A DNA stretch of 64,000 nucleotides from Thermophagus xiamenensis. Its GTDB lineage: Bacteria; Bacteroidota; Bacteroidia; Bacteroidales; Marinilabiliaceae. A model generated the notes under the pieces. The model was not told the origin of the DNA, did no database searches, and worked only from the letters and a program-made list of their open reading frames with translations. The stretch's first letter is position 1. Each line of letters starts with the position of its first letter. The stretch spans positions 157,134-221,133 of the forward strand of contig NZ_FONA01000004.1 in the NCBI RefSeq assembly GCF_900112795.1. Direction: 5' to 3'. The translations under genes and the position numbers were made by a program. This document shows positions 27,476 through 36,805 of this stretch, piece by piece.

Positions 27476-28702
27476 ATGGGAATGGAACAAACGTGGCGTT
27501 GGTATGGACCAACGGATCCGGTAAGTTTAACAGATATTCGTCAAGCCGGGGCAACCGGCATTGTTACTGCCTTGCACGAAATACCCATTGGCGAAGTATG
27601 GACAGAAGAAGCAATTGCCAAGAGAAAAAGATTAATTGAATTGGATGAAAGTGGCCGTGCAGCCAAACCTCGGGGATTAACCTGGTCAGTTATTGAGAGC
27701 CTGTCTGTCCATGAGGATATAAAATTAGGGCGACCTACCCGTGACCAATGGATAGAAAAATATCAGGAAAGTCTTCGGAACATAGGAAAAGTAGGAATAC
27801 CTGTAGTAACCTACAATTGGATGCCGGTTGTAGACTGGACCAGAACGAACCTGGAGTTGGAATTGGATGATGGTGCGAAAGCTCTGGAATTTAATATGAG
27901 TGAGTATATCGCATTTGACTTGTTTATTTTAAAGCGGAAGAATGCAGAGCATGACTATACCGAAGAACAAATAGAAGCCGCCAAAAGGAAATATGAGGCG
28001 ATGAGCGATGAGCAACGTTATGTATTGCAAAACAACATCATCGCCGGATTACCAGGTGGCAATGAAAGTTATTCTTTGGAAGAATTTAGACAAAGGTTAG
28101 CCGATTATGAAGGTATTGATAGTTCCCAATACCGGGAAAATTTGAAATATTTTCTGGAAGCAGTTGTACCGGTAGCCATTGAATCAGGAGTACGGTTAGC
28201 CATCCATCCTGATGATCCTCCCCTATCATTATTTGGATTACCCAGAATAGTAAGCACCGAATCGGATTTGCAATTCATTGTAAATGTAGTAGATTCGATC
28301 CACAATGGTCTTTGTATATGTACGGGCTCTTTGGGTGTTCGTGCGGATAACGATTTACCCGGAATTATAACACGATTAGGGCATCGAATCAATTTCTTAC
28401 ATCTAAGGAGTACGCAACGTTATCTGGATGGCAGTTTTCATGAAGCCAGTCATTTACGAGGGGATGTAGATATGTATAAGGTTATGGTAGAAGTATTAAA
28501 AGAGCAGAAAAGGCGCGAAGCAGCACATCGTGTAGACGCTCGTATTCCTATGCGAGCAGATCATGGTCATACAATTCTTGATGATTTAAAGAAGAAAACC
28601 AATCCGGGATATTCGGCAATTGGCTTACTCAGCGGCATGGCAGAATTACGAGGATTGGAAATGGGAATTGAAAAAAGTGGTGTTATATACCAAATGGAGT
28701 AG
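27476..28702 (+). CDS. uxuA: Mannonate dehydratase
   Basis: A 408-residue TIM-barrel enzyme that dehydrates D-mannonate to 2-keto-3-deoxygluconate in glucuronate/alginate-type hexuronate breakdown. Family markers include TWRWYGPTDPVSLTDIRQAG at the N-terminus, TYNWMPVVDWTRT near 108, AIHPDDPPLSLFGLPRI near 241, CTGSLGVRADNDLPG near 280, and MRADHGHTILDD near 361, covering the metal-binding His/Asp/Cys residues. ATG 27476 and ATG 27482 are both possible starts. No uxaC, uxuB or kdgK gene is near, so the gene is a single-gene unit controlled by its own palindromic sites. It faces argF across a hairpin that overlaps its stop codon. Confidence 0.95.
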   Translation: MGMEQTWRWYGPTDPVSLTDIRQAGATGIVTALHEIPIGEVWTEEAIAKRKRLIELDESGRAAKPRGLTWSVIESLSVHEDIKLGRPTRDQWIEKYQESLRNIGKVGIPVVTYNWMPVVDWTRTNLELELDDGAKALEFNMSEYIAFDLFILKRKNAEHDYTEEQIEAAKRKYEAMSDEQRYVLQNNIIAGLPGGNESYSLEEFRQRLADYEGIDSSQYRENLKYFLEAVVPVAIESGVRLAIHPDDPPLSLFGLPRIVSTESDLQFIVNVVDSIHNGLCICTGSLGVRADNDLPGIITRLGHRINFLHLRSTQRYLDGSFHEASHLRGDVDMYKVMVEVLKEQKRREAAHRVDARIPMRADHGHTILDDLKKKTNPGYSAIGLLSGMAELRGLEMGIEKSGVIYQME

Positions 28703-28736
28703 GAGAAACGGGAAATAATCCCGTTTCTCCTACTCC
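28696..28736. terminator. Hairpin between converging uxuA and argF
   Basis: A perfect 18-bp stem (28696-28713 with 28719-28736) and a 5-nt loop. The uxuA TAG lies inside the left arm. There is no strong T run on either side, so it may act by pausing or mRNA protection as well as termination. Confidence 0.65.
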
Positions 28737-28747
28737 ATTGAATTATA

Positions 28748-29749
28748 TTACATACCTAAAGTTGCGACCATGACAGCCTTAATGGTATGCAATCGATTTT
28801 CTGCCTGGTCAAAAACTATTGATGCCGGTGATTCAAAAACCTCTTCGGTAACTTCTTGTCCATCGAGGCCAAATTTGTTAAAGATCTCTTCACCCAGAAT
28901 GGTTTCTCGATTATGGAAGGCAGGCAGGCAATGCATAAATTTGCAGGCAGGATTTTCCGTCATCTCCATGGTTTTAGCATTGACCTGATAAGGTTTTAAC
29001 AACTTGATGCGATCATTCCAAACCTCTTCGGGTTCTCCCATCGAAACCCAAACATCTGTATAAAGAAAATCGCAACCTTCAACTCCTTTTTTTAAGTCAT
29101 CTGTAATGGTAATCACAGCCGCTGTTTCACCGGCAATTTTACGACATTGCTCAACTAATTGAGGTGAAGGTTGCAAGGATTTAGGACCGATAATTCGGAC
29201 ATCCATACCCATTTTTGCGCCTCCCACCAAGAGAGAATTAGCCATATTGTTACGCCCATCCCCCAGATAAGCAAAAGAAATCTGATTGAGAGGAACGGTA
29301 GAATGTTCCTTCATGGTTAAAAAATCAGCTAAGATTTGGGTTGGATGAAATTCATCGGTAAGTCCGTTCCATACCGGTACTCCGGCGTATTTGGCCAATT
29401 CTTCAACTATTTTCTGGGAAAAGCCACGGTATTCTATGGCATCATACATTCTGCCCAAAACACGCGCTGTGTCTTTCATCGATTCTTTATATCCTATTTG
29501 AGAGCCGGAAGGCCCAAGATAAGTTACATGAGCCCCCTGGTCATAAGCAGCCACTTCGAAAGCACAGCGAGTGCGAGTGGAGGTTTTTTCGAAAATCAAG
29601 GCTATATTTTTCCCTCGTAGTCTGGGTTGCTCAACCCCGGCATATTTGGCAGCTTTAAGATTTTGAGCCAAATCAAGTAAAAAGTTAATTTCTTCAGGGG
29701 AAAAATCAAGAAGTTTCAGAAAATGTCTATTTCTTAGATTAAAAGCCAT
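28748..29749 (-). CDS. argF: Ornithine carbamoyltransferase
   Basis: A 333-residue enzyme that exchanges ornithine plus carbamoyl phosphate and citrulline plus phosphate. The carbamoyl-phosphate loop is [14 protein letters not shown] (near 53-66), followed by [33 protein letters not shown], and the ornithine-site Cys in [14 protein letters not shown] (near 270). Length is full. Downstream of no other arg biosynthetic gene, it sits just after arcC in transcription order, with 116 bp between them. This pairing points to catabolic citrulline phosphorolysis (arcB role), although an anabolic role cannot be excluded by sequence. Confidence 0.93.
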   Translation of the reverse strand: MAFNLRNRHFLKLLDFSPEEINFLLDLAQNLKAAKYAGVEQPRLRGKNIALIFEKTSTRTRCAFEVAAYDQGAHVTYLGPSGSQIGYKESMKDTARVLGRMYDAIEYRGFSQKIVEELAKYAGVPVWNGLTDEFHPTQILADFLTMKEHSTVPLNQISFAYLGDGRNNMANSLLVGGAKMGMDVRIIGPKSLQPSPQLVEQCRKIAGETAAVITITDDLKKGVEGCDFLYTDVWVSMGEPEEVWNDRIKLLKPYQVNAKTMEMTENPACKFMHCLPAFHNRETILGEEIFNKFGLDGQEVTEEVFESPASIVFDQAENRLHTIKAVMVATLGM

Positions 29750-29865
29750 ACTGATAGAAATTTAGATTTTTAGATATTAGATAAATAGATAACCAAAGAA
29801 AAAATAATTCTGTATAGATATACCTAATATTGATCCAATATATTTGGAGGTGAAAAAATAAAATC

Positions 29866-30846
29866 TTAGAGGTCGTACTTATGTAAATCTTTTTCGTCAT
29901 ACTCCATGGTGATTTTGGTGCCGAACGACTTATCTTCCAGTTTTTTAGATTCTGTAATTACACATTTTTGTCCCCCTTTTTTAATAAAATCGAGCGCAGC
30001 TTTTATTTTGGGTGCCATGCTTCCTTCACCAAATGTTCCGGAATTAAGGTATTTAACTGTATCGTGGTAATTCAGAAATTCCAATTTTCGTTGATTCGGT
30101 TCACCAAAATTAGCGTAAACAAATGGAACATCGGTTAAAATGTAGAGTTCATCGGCTTTAATTTGTGATGCCAATAATGAGGAAGCCAAATCTTTATCTA
30201 CAACAGCTTCAGAAGGCCTCAGGCAACCCTTATTATCGAGATAAACAGGAATTCCACCTCCTCCGACAGCAATCACTATTGTCCCAGCCCGGGCATTACT
30301 TTCAATAACATGGCTGTTCATTATAGACTTGGGGTGAGGGGAAGGCACAACACGCCGATACCCTCCTTTATTTTTTTTATCTTCTTTAAAGAGCCAACGA
30401 TGGCTTTTGGCTAACACGTCAGCCTCCTCTTTGGACATGATTTTCCCTATTCTCTTTGTTGGATTACTGAACGCAGGATCGTTGGGATCTACTTCGGTAA
30501 GGGTCATTAAAGTTAACACATTTCGCATAAGACGGTGTTTATGCAATACATTAATCAAACACCGTTCAATCATATAACCAATTCCCCCTTGACTATCGGC
30601 CACACAAATATCCAGTGGCATTTGAGGAATTTTATATAGCTTTTCACCGGCATCGTTGCGCATCAATATATTGCCGACTTGGGGGCCATTCCCGTGAGTA
30701 AAAACCAAATTATAACCCTCTTTTACCAAAAAAATCAGGTTTTCTAATGTTTCGGTAGTATTTGCTTCTTGTTCCTCGATGGTACCCGACTGATGATTTC
30801 TCAGTAAGGCATTTCCGCCAAGTGCTACAACTGCCAGTTTGCCCAT
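29866..30846 (-). CDS. arcC: Carbamate kinase
   Basis: A 326-residue enzyme that transfers phosphate from carbamoyl phosphate to ADP, giving ATP. Motifs of the amino-acid-kinase fold: VALGGNALLR near the start, FTHGNGPQVGNI near 49, AVGGGGIPVY near 191, VDKDLASSLLASQ near 216, and LTDVPFVY near 239. With the downstream ornithine carbamoyltransferase it forms the ATP-yielding half of the arginine deiminase pathway. Arginine deiminase (arcA) and an arginine/ornithine antiporter are absent from the window. A 17-bp palindrome sits just upstream of its ATG. Confidence 0.93.
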   Translation of the reverse strand: MGKLAVVALGGNALLRNHQSGTIEEQEANTTETLENLIFLVKEGYNLVFTHGNGPQVGNILMRNDAGEKLYKIPQMPLDICVADSQGGIGYMIERCLINVLHKHRLMRNVLTLMTLTEVDPNDPAFSNPTKRIGKIMSKEEADVLAKSHRWLFKEDKKNKGGYRRVVPSPHPKSIMNSHVIESNARAGTIVIAVGGGGIPVYLDNKGCLRPSEAVVDKDLASSLLASQIKADELYILTDVPFVYANFGEPNQRKLEFLNYHDTVKYLNSGTFGEGSMAPKIKAALDFIKKGGQKCVITESKKLEDKSFGTKITMEYDEKDLHKYDL

Positions 30847-30857
30847 ATCATTTTAAT

Positions 30858-30874
30858 TTAAATGAATCATTTAA
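30858..30874 (-). promoter_or_regulatory. Palindrome upstream of arcC
   Basis: TTAAATGA-A-TCATTTAA, perfect 8-bp arms, ending 12 bp before the arcC start codon. It could be an operator for a Crp/FNR-like or ArgR-like regulator, but the binding protein is unknown. Confidence 0.45.
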
Positions 30875-31358
30875 TTACTGTCAATGATTTAATTGTAGTG
30901 CGCGAAGAAAGTCTTCCTTAATAAATCTTCATAGAAGTTCTCCTTTTTCACTTTACTATTTTCGTAATTCTAAAAAATTTTTCCTATGACTGTTGTCATT
31001 AATTATAGAAACCAATAACAATAACGGCACATATCTCATAACCAACTCAACTAATGAAACTTACAACATTTAATCAAAATATTAAGGACACCCCCAAACG
31101 TTTCAATTAAAAAAAACAGACGTTTTTTTGACGAGTAATATCAATGCATCCACAGGAATTATCCCAATGTCGTTTTTTTATTTTAGTTTTGAGATATCTT
31201 TATAAATCACAAGGGATATAGCATAAACCAAATAATGCGTATCAAAAAACAATATTTAGAAAAATTCAGGGTTACCAGAGATAGCTTAGTGAAAAATTTT
31301 AAAGGCATTGATCGGTTTTCCAAAGAATGAGTCACGATTTAGATTAAAATACATACGA
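30875..31358. other. AT-rich region between divergent arcC and a lipoprotein gene
   Basis: No gene or RNA was recognised. It should hold both promoters; none matches the consensus well. Confidence 0.4.
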
Positions 31359-32084
31359 ATGCAACCATTAGGAAAATACAAGGGACTATTCATCCTCTTC
31401 ATTTTGATTATTTTCGGAATAACAATTACGATTCAAGGATGCAAATCGCAGAAAGAAAAAAGTAGCTCCTCCCTAATTGAAGAGGGAATAGTTTATTATA
31501 CCATATCATATATGCCTGAAATAAAAGAAAGATCATTTTCCTTTCTTCTTCCGGATGAAATGACATATTATTTCCGACGCGGTCAAGAGCGCATTACCTT
31601 TAAAGGAAATCTGGGGCTATATAAACTAGACTTTATCTCCAACCATTCAAATGACAGTAGTTCAACTTTGCTCAAAATCATTAATAAAAAAATGTATGTA
31701 CCTGCCTCGGAAAGTCAAAAACTATTCATTTTTCAAAGTTTAAGAAACGGGAATTTAACCTTTGCCAAAGATACAACCCGACAGATATTAGGCTATAAAG
31801 CCCAAAAAGCAGTTATTCATTTAAACAGCCGGATTAATTCCGATATAGAAGTATGGTACAGTGCCCAAATAAGCAATGCCACAACCAACAAGAATACCCC
31901 ATTTGCCCAAATACCGGGTGTTATGTTGGAATTTTCCATATATTACAATGATATGCGCTTCAACTTAAATGCCACCAAGATTGAAAAAGCGGTGCTCTCT
32001 GACTCTCTGTTTACGGTACCTTCGGATTACCAACCAACAACTTTACAAGAAATTGAGCAAACCATTACCGGGATATTTCACTGA
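31359..32084 (+). CDS. Lipoprotein of unknown function (DUF4412-like layout)
   Basis: A 241-residue protein starting at ATG 31359 (MQPLGKYKGLFILFILIIFG) with a long hydrophobic signal segment and lipobox TIQGC. The mature part begins EEGIVYYTISYMPEI and continues as alternating strands with FLLPDEMTYYFR, ILGYKAQKAVIHL near 145 and PGVMLEFSIYYNDMRF near 185. The order (intro strand, GYKAQKA motif, final VPSDYQ) is that of DUF4412/LolA-like lipoproteins in Bacteroidota, which are thought to be periplasmic or outer-membrane. A longer in-frame reading from 31308 is rejected because the signal peptide begins at the chosen Met. It precedes ftsK on the same strand by 242 bp. Confidence 0.75.
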   Translation: MQPLGKYKGLFILFILIIFGITITIQGCKSQKEKSSSSLIEEGIVYYTISYMPEIKERSFSFLLPDEMTYYFRRGQERITFKGNLGLYKLDFISNHSNDSSSTLLKIINKKMYVPASESQKLFIFQSLRNGNLTFAKDTTRQILGYKAQKAVIHLNSRINSDIEVWYSAQISNATTNKNTPFAQIPGVMLEFSIYYNDMRFNLNATKIEKAVLSDSLFTVPSDYQPTTLQEIEQTITGIFH

Positions 32085-32137
32085 TTATAGAATTTTATTT
32101 ATCTCTATTCATAAAGCCAAAAGGTGATTCAATTTAT

Positions 32138-32145
32138 TAATTTTG
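32138..32145 (+). promoter_or_regulatory. Possible -7 element upstream of ftsK
   Basis: TAATTTTG, 181 bp before the ftsK ATG; no matching -33 box. Confidence 0.3.
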
Positions 32146-32326
32146 CATCTAGAAAATAGATTTCTGGTCTATTTTAAAGCAAGGGAAATAAAAAATTGGC
32201 CATATCACCTGCAAAATTCAATGGGGATATAGTGTTCCTATCGTAACAATCTTTAATAAAAAAGGACGTTTTATTGACAAGCAACACGAGAATAAATAAA
32301 ATTTGCAACCACCAAGGACATAAATC

Positions 32327-34786
32327 ATGAGCAGCAGAAATAAAAACAAGAAGGGGAAAAAAAGTGGGAAATCCGGAATATTAAGATGGGAAAAAGGTAT
32401 CAATTCCTATAAAATGCGATTTATAACAGGAATGGCGTTGGTAGCCATATCCTTTTACTTGGCCTTAGCCTTCATGTCCTTTTTTTTCACCGGATTTGCG
32501 GATCGGAGCAAATTTGATATTGATTTTTGGGAATTCTTTCGCAGTGCCGATATTACAGTAGAAAACTGGACCGGAAAGATAGGCGCATGGCTGGCAAATA
32601 CTTTCATTAATGATTGGTTTGGAATTGCCGCTTTATCCATACTTGTAATATTATTCATGACAGGGATTAAGTTACTTGGTGCCAAAGTTGTAAAACTTTC
32701 CCGAATAATTGTTCACTGCATGATTATTACCATTTGGTTGTCCGTAACTTTAGGTTTTTTATTTATTGATTCCGTCAACGACCAATATCTGTTATTAGGT
32801 GGTGCACATGGTTTTTTTATGAGCGTTTGGTTGCAATCGGCCATAGGACGTGCCGGAATGTATATTCTGATTATTCTAACTTTAGTTGCTTATTTATCCT
32901 TCAGTTTTGATTGGTTTATTCCATTTATATCCAAACCCTTTAAAAAGAGGAGTATTGGTGATTCTGTTGGTGAGGGGACAGAAATTCGAAAGACAGATCC
33001 CAACATATCATCTGAAAGGGAAAAACAAGCGGATGAAGATGAAGAACAACATCAGCAGATGCATCAACCAATAATAGAAGTACCAGCACCTTCTGCTGAT
33101 AATGAAGAATATTCACCCAATGAAGATAGAAAAGGCAATTTCGTTGAAAAGGAATTGGAGCCAACCAACACCAATCCATCACTTGAGAATAACGATAGCG
33201 ACAATAGTCTGGAACTTACCATTGAAAAGGCTGCAAAGGAAGAAATATTGCACCATACAGAAAATAAGCCATTGGGCGATTATGATCCAACGCTGGATCT
33301 ATCTAATTATAAGCTTCCCACTTTTGATTTACTGGACGAACATAGTTCACATTCGGGGCAAGTTGACGAACAGGAACTGATTACCAATAAAAACAAGATA
33401 GTTAAGACTCTGGAAGATTATAAAATAGAGATAAAAAGCATAAAAGCTACTGTAGGCCCAACGGTAACATTATATGAGATAGTTCCTGCCCCCGGTGTTC
33501 GAATCTCAAAAATAAAAAATCTGGAAGACGATATAGCATTATCGTTAGCGGCTTTGGGCATTCGGATCATTGCCCCCATCCCCGGACGAGGAACTATAGG
33601 TATCGAAGTCCCCAATTCGGAACCTGAAATTGTTTCGATGCGATCAATAATAACATCCAAAAAATTCCAGAACAGTAAATATGAATTGCCCATAGCGTTT
33701 GGGAAAACCATCAGCAACGAGACTTTCATGCTCGATCTGACAAAAGCTCCTCACCTATTGGTTGCCGGCGCTACCGGGCAGGGTAAGTCGGTAGGACTTA
33801 ATGCCATAATAACCTCTTTACTATACAAAAAACATCCCTCTCAATTAAAGTTTGTTTTAGTTGATCCCAAGAAAGTCGAACTCAACATATACAGTAAGAT
33901 AGAAAATCACTTCTTAGCAAAACTCCCCGACGAAGAAGAGCCGATAATTACCGATGTACAGCGTGTTGTTAACACACTTCAATCCCTTACCATTGAGATG
34001 GACCAGCGTTACGAGTTGTTGAAAAAAGCTCATGCGAGAAACATAAAAGAATACAACCACAAGTTTGTGAAACGGCAGCTGAATCCTGAAAAAGGACATC
34101 GTTTCATGCCTTATATTGTAGTGATAATCGATGAGTTTGCCGACCTAATTATGACTGCCGGAAAAGAGGTGGAAATGCCAATAGCAAGGATAGCCCAGCT
34201 TGCTCGTGCTGTGGGTATTCATATGATTATTGCTACGCAGCGTCCATCCACCAATATTATTACTGGTGTTATTAAAGCCAATTTCCCTACCCGGGTAGCA
34301 TTTAAAGTTGCCTCCATGATCGATAGCCGCACCATACTTGACTCACCCGGTGCCAACCAGTTAATAGGACGCGGAGATATGCTTATTACACAAGGAAGTG
34401 ATTTGGTTCGGGTTCAATGTGCATTTGTTGATACGCCTGAAGTAGAAAGAATCAATGATTATATTGGCTCACAACAAGGATATCCCTCTGCCCTATTATT
34501 GCCCGAATATTCCGGTGATGATAATGACAACAGTGAACCGGGCAGTATTGACTTATCAAAACGAGATCCTATATTTGAGGAGGCGGCCCGAGTGGTTGTT
34601 GCCCACCAATCGGGTTCTACATCCCTTATTCAGCGTCGTTTTTCAATTGGCTATAATCGTGCCGGACGAATCATTGATCAGTTAGAGGCCGCAGGGGTCG
34701 TGGGACCTTTTGAAGGTAGCAAGGCCCGACAAGTATTAGTACAAGATGAACAGGAATTGGAAAAAATTTTTAATTCTATCCGCTAA
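32327..34786 (+). CDS. ftsK: DNA translocase FtsK/SpoIIIE
   Basis: An 819-residue septal DNA pump that clears chromosome ends from the closing septum. Four transmembrane helices lie in about 28-205 (FITGMALVAISFYLALAFMS and three more), then an acidic, Glu/Asn-rich linker (about 215-320), then the FtsK alpha/beta motor: Walker A GATGQGKS near 481, Walker B YIVVIIDEFADLI near 600, and AQLARAVGIHMIIATQRPS. The C-terminal gamma domain (about 745-819) has QRRFSIGYNRAGRIIDQLE, the DNA-reading winged helix. Length is typical for Bacteroidota. It is followed 50 bp later by lolA, a common gene pair in this phylum. Confidence 0.95.
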   Translation: MSSRNKNKKGKKSGKSGILRWEKGINSYKMRFITGMALVAISFYLALAFMSFFFTGFADRSKFDIDFWEFFRSADITVENWTGKIGAWLANTFINDWFGIAALSILVILFMTGIKLLGAKVVKLSRIIVHCMIITIWLSVTLGFLFIDSVNDQYLLLGGAHGFFMSVWLQSAIGRAGMYILIILTLVAYLSFSFDWFIPFISKPFKKRSIGDSVGEGTEIRKTDPNISSEREKQADEDEEQHQQMHQPIIEVPAPSADNEEYSPNEDRKGNFVEKELEPTNTNPSLENNDSDNSLELTIEKAAKEEILHHTENKPLGDYDPTLDLSNYKLPTFDLLDEHSSHSGQVDEQELITNKNKIVKTLEDYKIEIKSIKATVGPTVTLYEIVPAPGVRISKIKNLEDDIALSLAALGIRIIAPIPGRGTIGIEVPNSEPEIVSMRSIITSKKFQNSKYELPIAFGKTISNETFMLDLTKAPHLLVAGATGQGKSVGLNAIITSLLYKKHPSQLKFVLVDPKKVELNIYSKIENHFLAKLPDEEEPIITDVQRVVNTLQSLTIEMDQRYELLKKAHARNIKEYNHKFVKRQLNPEKGHRFMPYIVVIIDEFADLIMTAGKEVEMPIARIAQLARAVGIHMIIATQRPSTNIITGVIKANFPTRVAFKVASMIDSRTILDSPGANQLIGRGDMLITQGSDLVRVQCAFVDTPEVERINDYIGSQQGYPSALLLPEYSGDDNDNSEPGSIDLSKRDPIFEEAARVVVAHQSGSTSLIQRRFSIGYNRAGRIIDQLEAAGVVGPFEGSKARQVLVQDEQELEKIFNSIR

Positions 34787-34836
34787 CTTTGGAACGGTAA
34801 TTGATTAAGGACTTTTGCATAAAAATTTGACCAAAA

Positions 34837-35490
34837 ATGAAAAGATTTTTTATTTCTGTTTTTATTTCCTTTTTTGCAACCTTAATAATTGGGGCTCAAA
34901 GTCCCGAAGTGGTGAAAGCCGGCAATATTTTAGACAAAGTCAGCGAAATTATTCAATCGTGTCAATCAATTAAAGCTGATTTTACTTTTACCATGGAAAA
35001 TACTCAGGCAGATATAACCGATTCGCATGAGGGAACAATATTAATTGCCGGTGACAAATACAAAGCATCGGTGATGAACGTTGAAAGTTATTTTGATGGT
35101 AAAACGCTTTGGACCTATTTAAAAGAAGTGGATGAAGTAAATATTTCCTATCCGGACCCAACTGACGAAACAACGTTAAGCCCTTCAAACATTTTCAGCA
35201 TTCATAAAAACGGATTTCGATATATATTTGCCGGGGAGGATGTTATTGATGGACAAAAAGTGAATATTGTGGATTTATTTCCGGAGGATAGAAATAAACC
35301 CTATTCCAGAATTAAGGTGTATGTTGATGAAAAAACTCATTACATCAAAAAAATCGTCCAAATTGGGAAGGACGGGAATAATTATATGATAGATATTAAT
35401 CATATGGAAACTAATATTCCCTATGAGGCAGATATGTTTATCTTCGATCCTGCAAACCATCCTGATGTCGAAGTAATAGATATGCGGTAG
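34837..35490 (+). CDS. lolA: Outer-membrane lipoprotein carrier protein LolA
   Basis: A 217-residue periplasmic chaperone that ferries lipoproteins to the outer membrane. A signal peptide (MKRFFISVFISFFATLIIG, cut near AQS) precedes a LolA half-barrel: IIQSCQSIKADFTFTMEN near 38, GTILIAGDKYKASVMNVESY near 64, YFDGKTLWTYLKEVDEVNIS near 84, and SRIKVYVDEKTHYIKKI near 151. The family is often annotated as LolA-like or DUF4292-type in Bacteroidota. It sits directly after ftsK and is probably cotranscribed. Confidence 0.88.
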   Translation: MKRFFISVFISFFATLIIGAQSPEVVKAGNILDKVSEIIQSCQSIKADFTFTMENTQADITDSHEGTILIAGDKYKASVMNVESYFDGKTLWTYLKEVDEVNISYPDPTDETTLSPSNIFSIHKNGFRYIFAGEDVIDGQKVNIVDLFPEDRNKPYSRIKVYVDEKTHYIKKIVQIGKDGNNYMIDINHMETNIPYEADMFIFDPANHPDVEVIDMR

Positions 35491-35705
35491 TTTCGACAGT
35501 TTTTCCATAAAAATATTTTCCCGGGAAAAGAATACTAATCTAAATCATATTTAGAGGCCTTTTCCGGCCATATATATGTAAAAGAACACTTTTGTTTTAC
35601 TATTAAAAAAGTGATGCCCATCACTACCAACTAATAACAACCACGTTTTTTTTACCGAATGGAACAATTAATGCATATAACAATGCAGCATTGGGTAGTA
35701 AAAAA

Positions 35706-35713
35706 TATTTTTG
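35706..35713 (+). promoter_or_regulatory. -7 element upstream of a short leader or small RNA
   Basis: TATTTTTG fits the -7 consensus. A transcript starting near 35717 would meet a terminator at 35775-35812 before reaching gldA. No clear -33 box. Confidence 0.4.
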
Positions 35714-35774
35714 CCAAAGACGTAACATCCATTAAACATTTCGTCACATTTCTTTCCACATAATATTACTCAAG

Positions 35775-35812
35775 AAACCGGGCATTAGATAAAATCTATT
35801 TCCCGGTTTTTT
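35775..35812 (+). terminator. Terminator between lolA and gldA
   Basis: AAACCGGG/CCCGGTTT with an inner AGAT/ATCT pairing, followed by six T. It ends the ftsK-lolA unit or a short RNA from the promoter at 35706. The rest of the 364-bp gap (35491-35854) shows no gene. Confidence 0.75.
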
Positions 35813-35854
35813 ATGGTTTTTTTGGATCATATAACCAAACAAAATATATGTGAT

Positions 35855-36790
35855 ATGGAAATCGTAGTTAAAGAGTTGAATCATTTTTACGGGCCGCAAA
35901 AAGCCCTGGATCAGCTCTCGTTTAAAGTAAGAACGGGGGAGATTTTGGGTTTCTTGGGGCCCAACGGGGCCGGAAAAACCACCACTATGAAGGCCATTAC
36001 CGGTTATTTGACGCCGTCCGAAGGTGATGTTTTTATAGATGGGATAAGTGTAACCCAAAATCCGGAACAAACCAAAAAGACTATTGGCTATTTGCCGGAA
36101 AACAACCCTCTGTACGGCGACATGCCGGTAATTGATTACTTAATCTTTGCAGGGCAACTTCAAGGCTTAGAGGGACAAAAACTCAAGGATAGAGTTCGCG
36201 AAATGGTAAGAGTTTGTGGTCTCAACACCGAGAAACACAAAAAAATTGGCGAACTATCAAAAGGTTATAAACAACGTGTAGGGCTTGCTCAAGCTCTGAT
36301 TCATGACCCTCAGGTTCTAATATTGGACGAGCCTACCACCGGTCTCGACCCCAACCAAATCATTGAAATCCGGGAATTAATCCGACAAATTGGAAAAGAA
36401 AAAACCGTATTGCTTAGCTCTCACATTCTTGCTGAAGTAGAAGCCACATGCGACCGGGTATTAATTATCAACAAGGGAAAACTCGTAGCGGATGGAACAC
36501 CCGAAGAATTGAGAAAACAAGCCAGTGGCCACGAGATACTTCATGTTAGTATTGGTGGTGAAGAAGATAAAAATAAAATATTTAAAGCCTTACAAGATAT
36601 TCCACAGGTTGCAGTAGTAGATTTTCGCAACGACAAAAAGAGCGGCTTTGAAGTTCAAAGCAAGACGGGCGAAAGTTCGGCAAAAAGTATTTTCGATATG
36701 TGTGTAAATAATGGTTGGTATCTGACCGAACTTACGCCGTTTGAGAAAAACCTTGAAGATATTTTCCGAGAAGTAACCAAAGAGCAATAA
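35855..36790 (+). CDS. gldA: Gliding-type ABC transporter, ATP-binding subunit GldA
   Basis: A 311-residue ABC ATPase. Walker A GPNGAGKTTTM is near residue 38, the signature LSKGYKQRVGLAQAL near 133, Walker B LILDEPTTGLDP near 153, and the H-loop SSHILAE near 190. The C-terminal extension (about 215-311) is that of the GldA/CcmA-like group. ATG 35855 (MEIVVKELNHFYG) is chosen over an in-frame start at 35813, which lies in the terminator T run. It opens a four-gene operon with gldF, gldG and a DUF4340 gene. In Flavobacterium GldAFG was linked to gliding, but the cluster is widespread in non-gliding Bacteroidota. Confidence 0.9.
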   Translation: MEIVVKELNHFYGPQKALDQLSFKVRTGEILGFLGPNGAGKTTTMKAITGYLTPSEGDVFIDGISVTQNPEQTKKTIGYLPENNPLYGDMPVIDYLIFAGQLQGLEGQKLKDRVREMVRVCGLNTEKHKKIGELSKGYKQRVGLAQALIHDPQVLILDEPTTGLDPNQIIEIRELIRQIGKEKTVLLSSHILAEVEATCDRVLIINKGKLVADGTPEELRKQASGHEILHVSIGGEEDKNKIFKALQDIPQVAVVDFRNDKKSGFEVQSKTGESSAKSIFDMCVNNGWYLTELTPFEKNLEDIFREVTKEQ

Positions 36791-36805
36791 AAAATCAAAA
36801 CAGCA

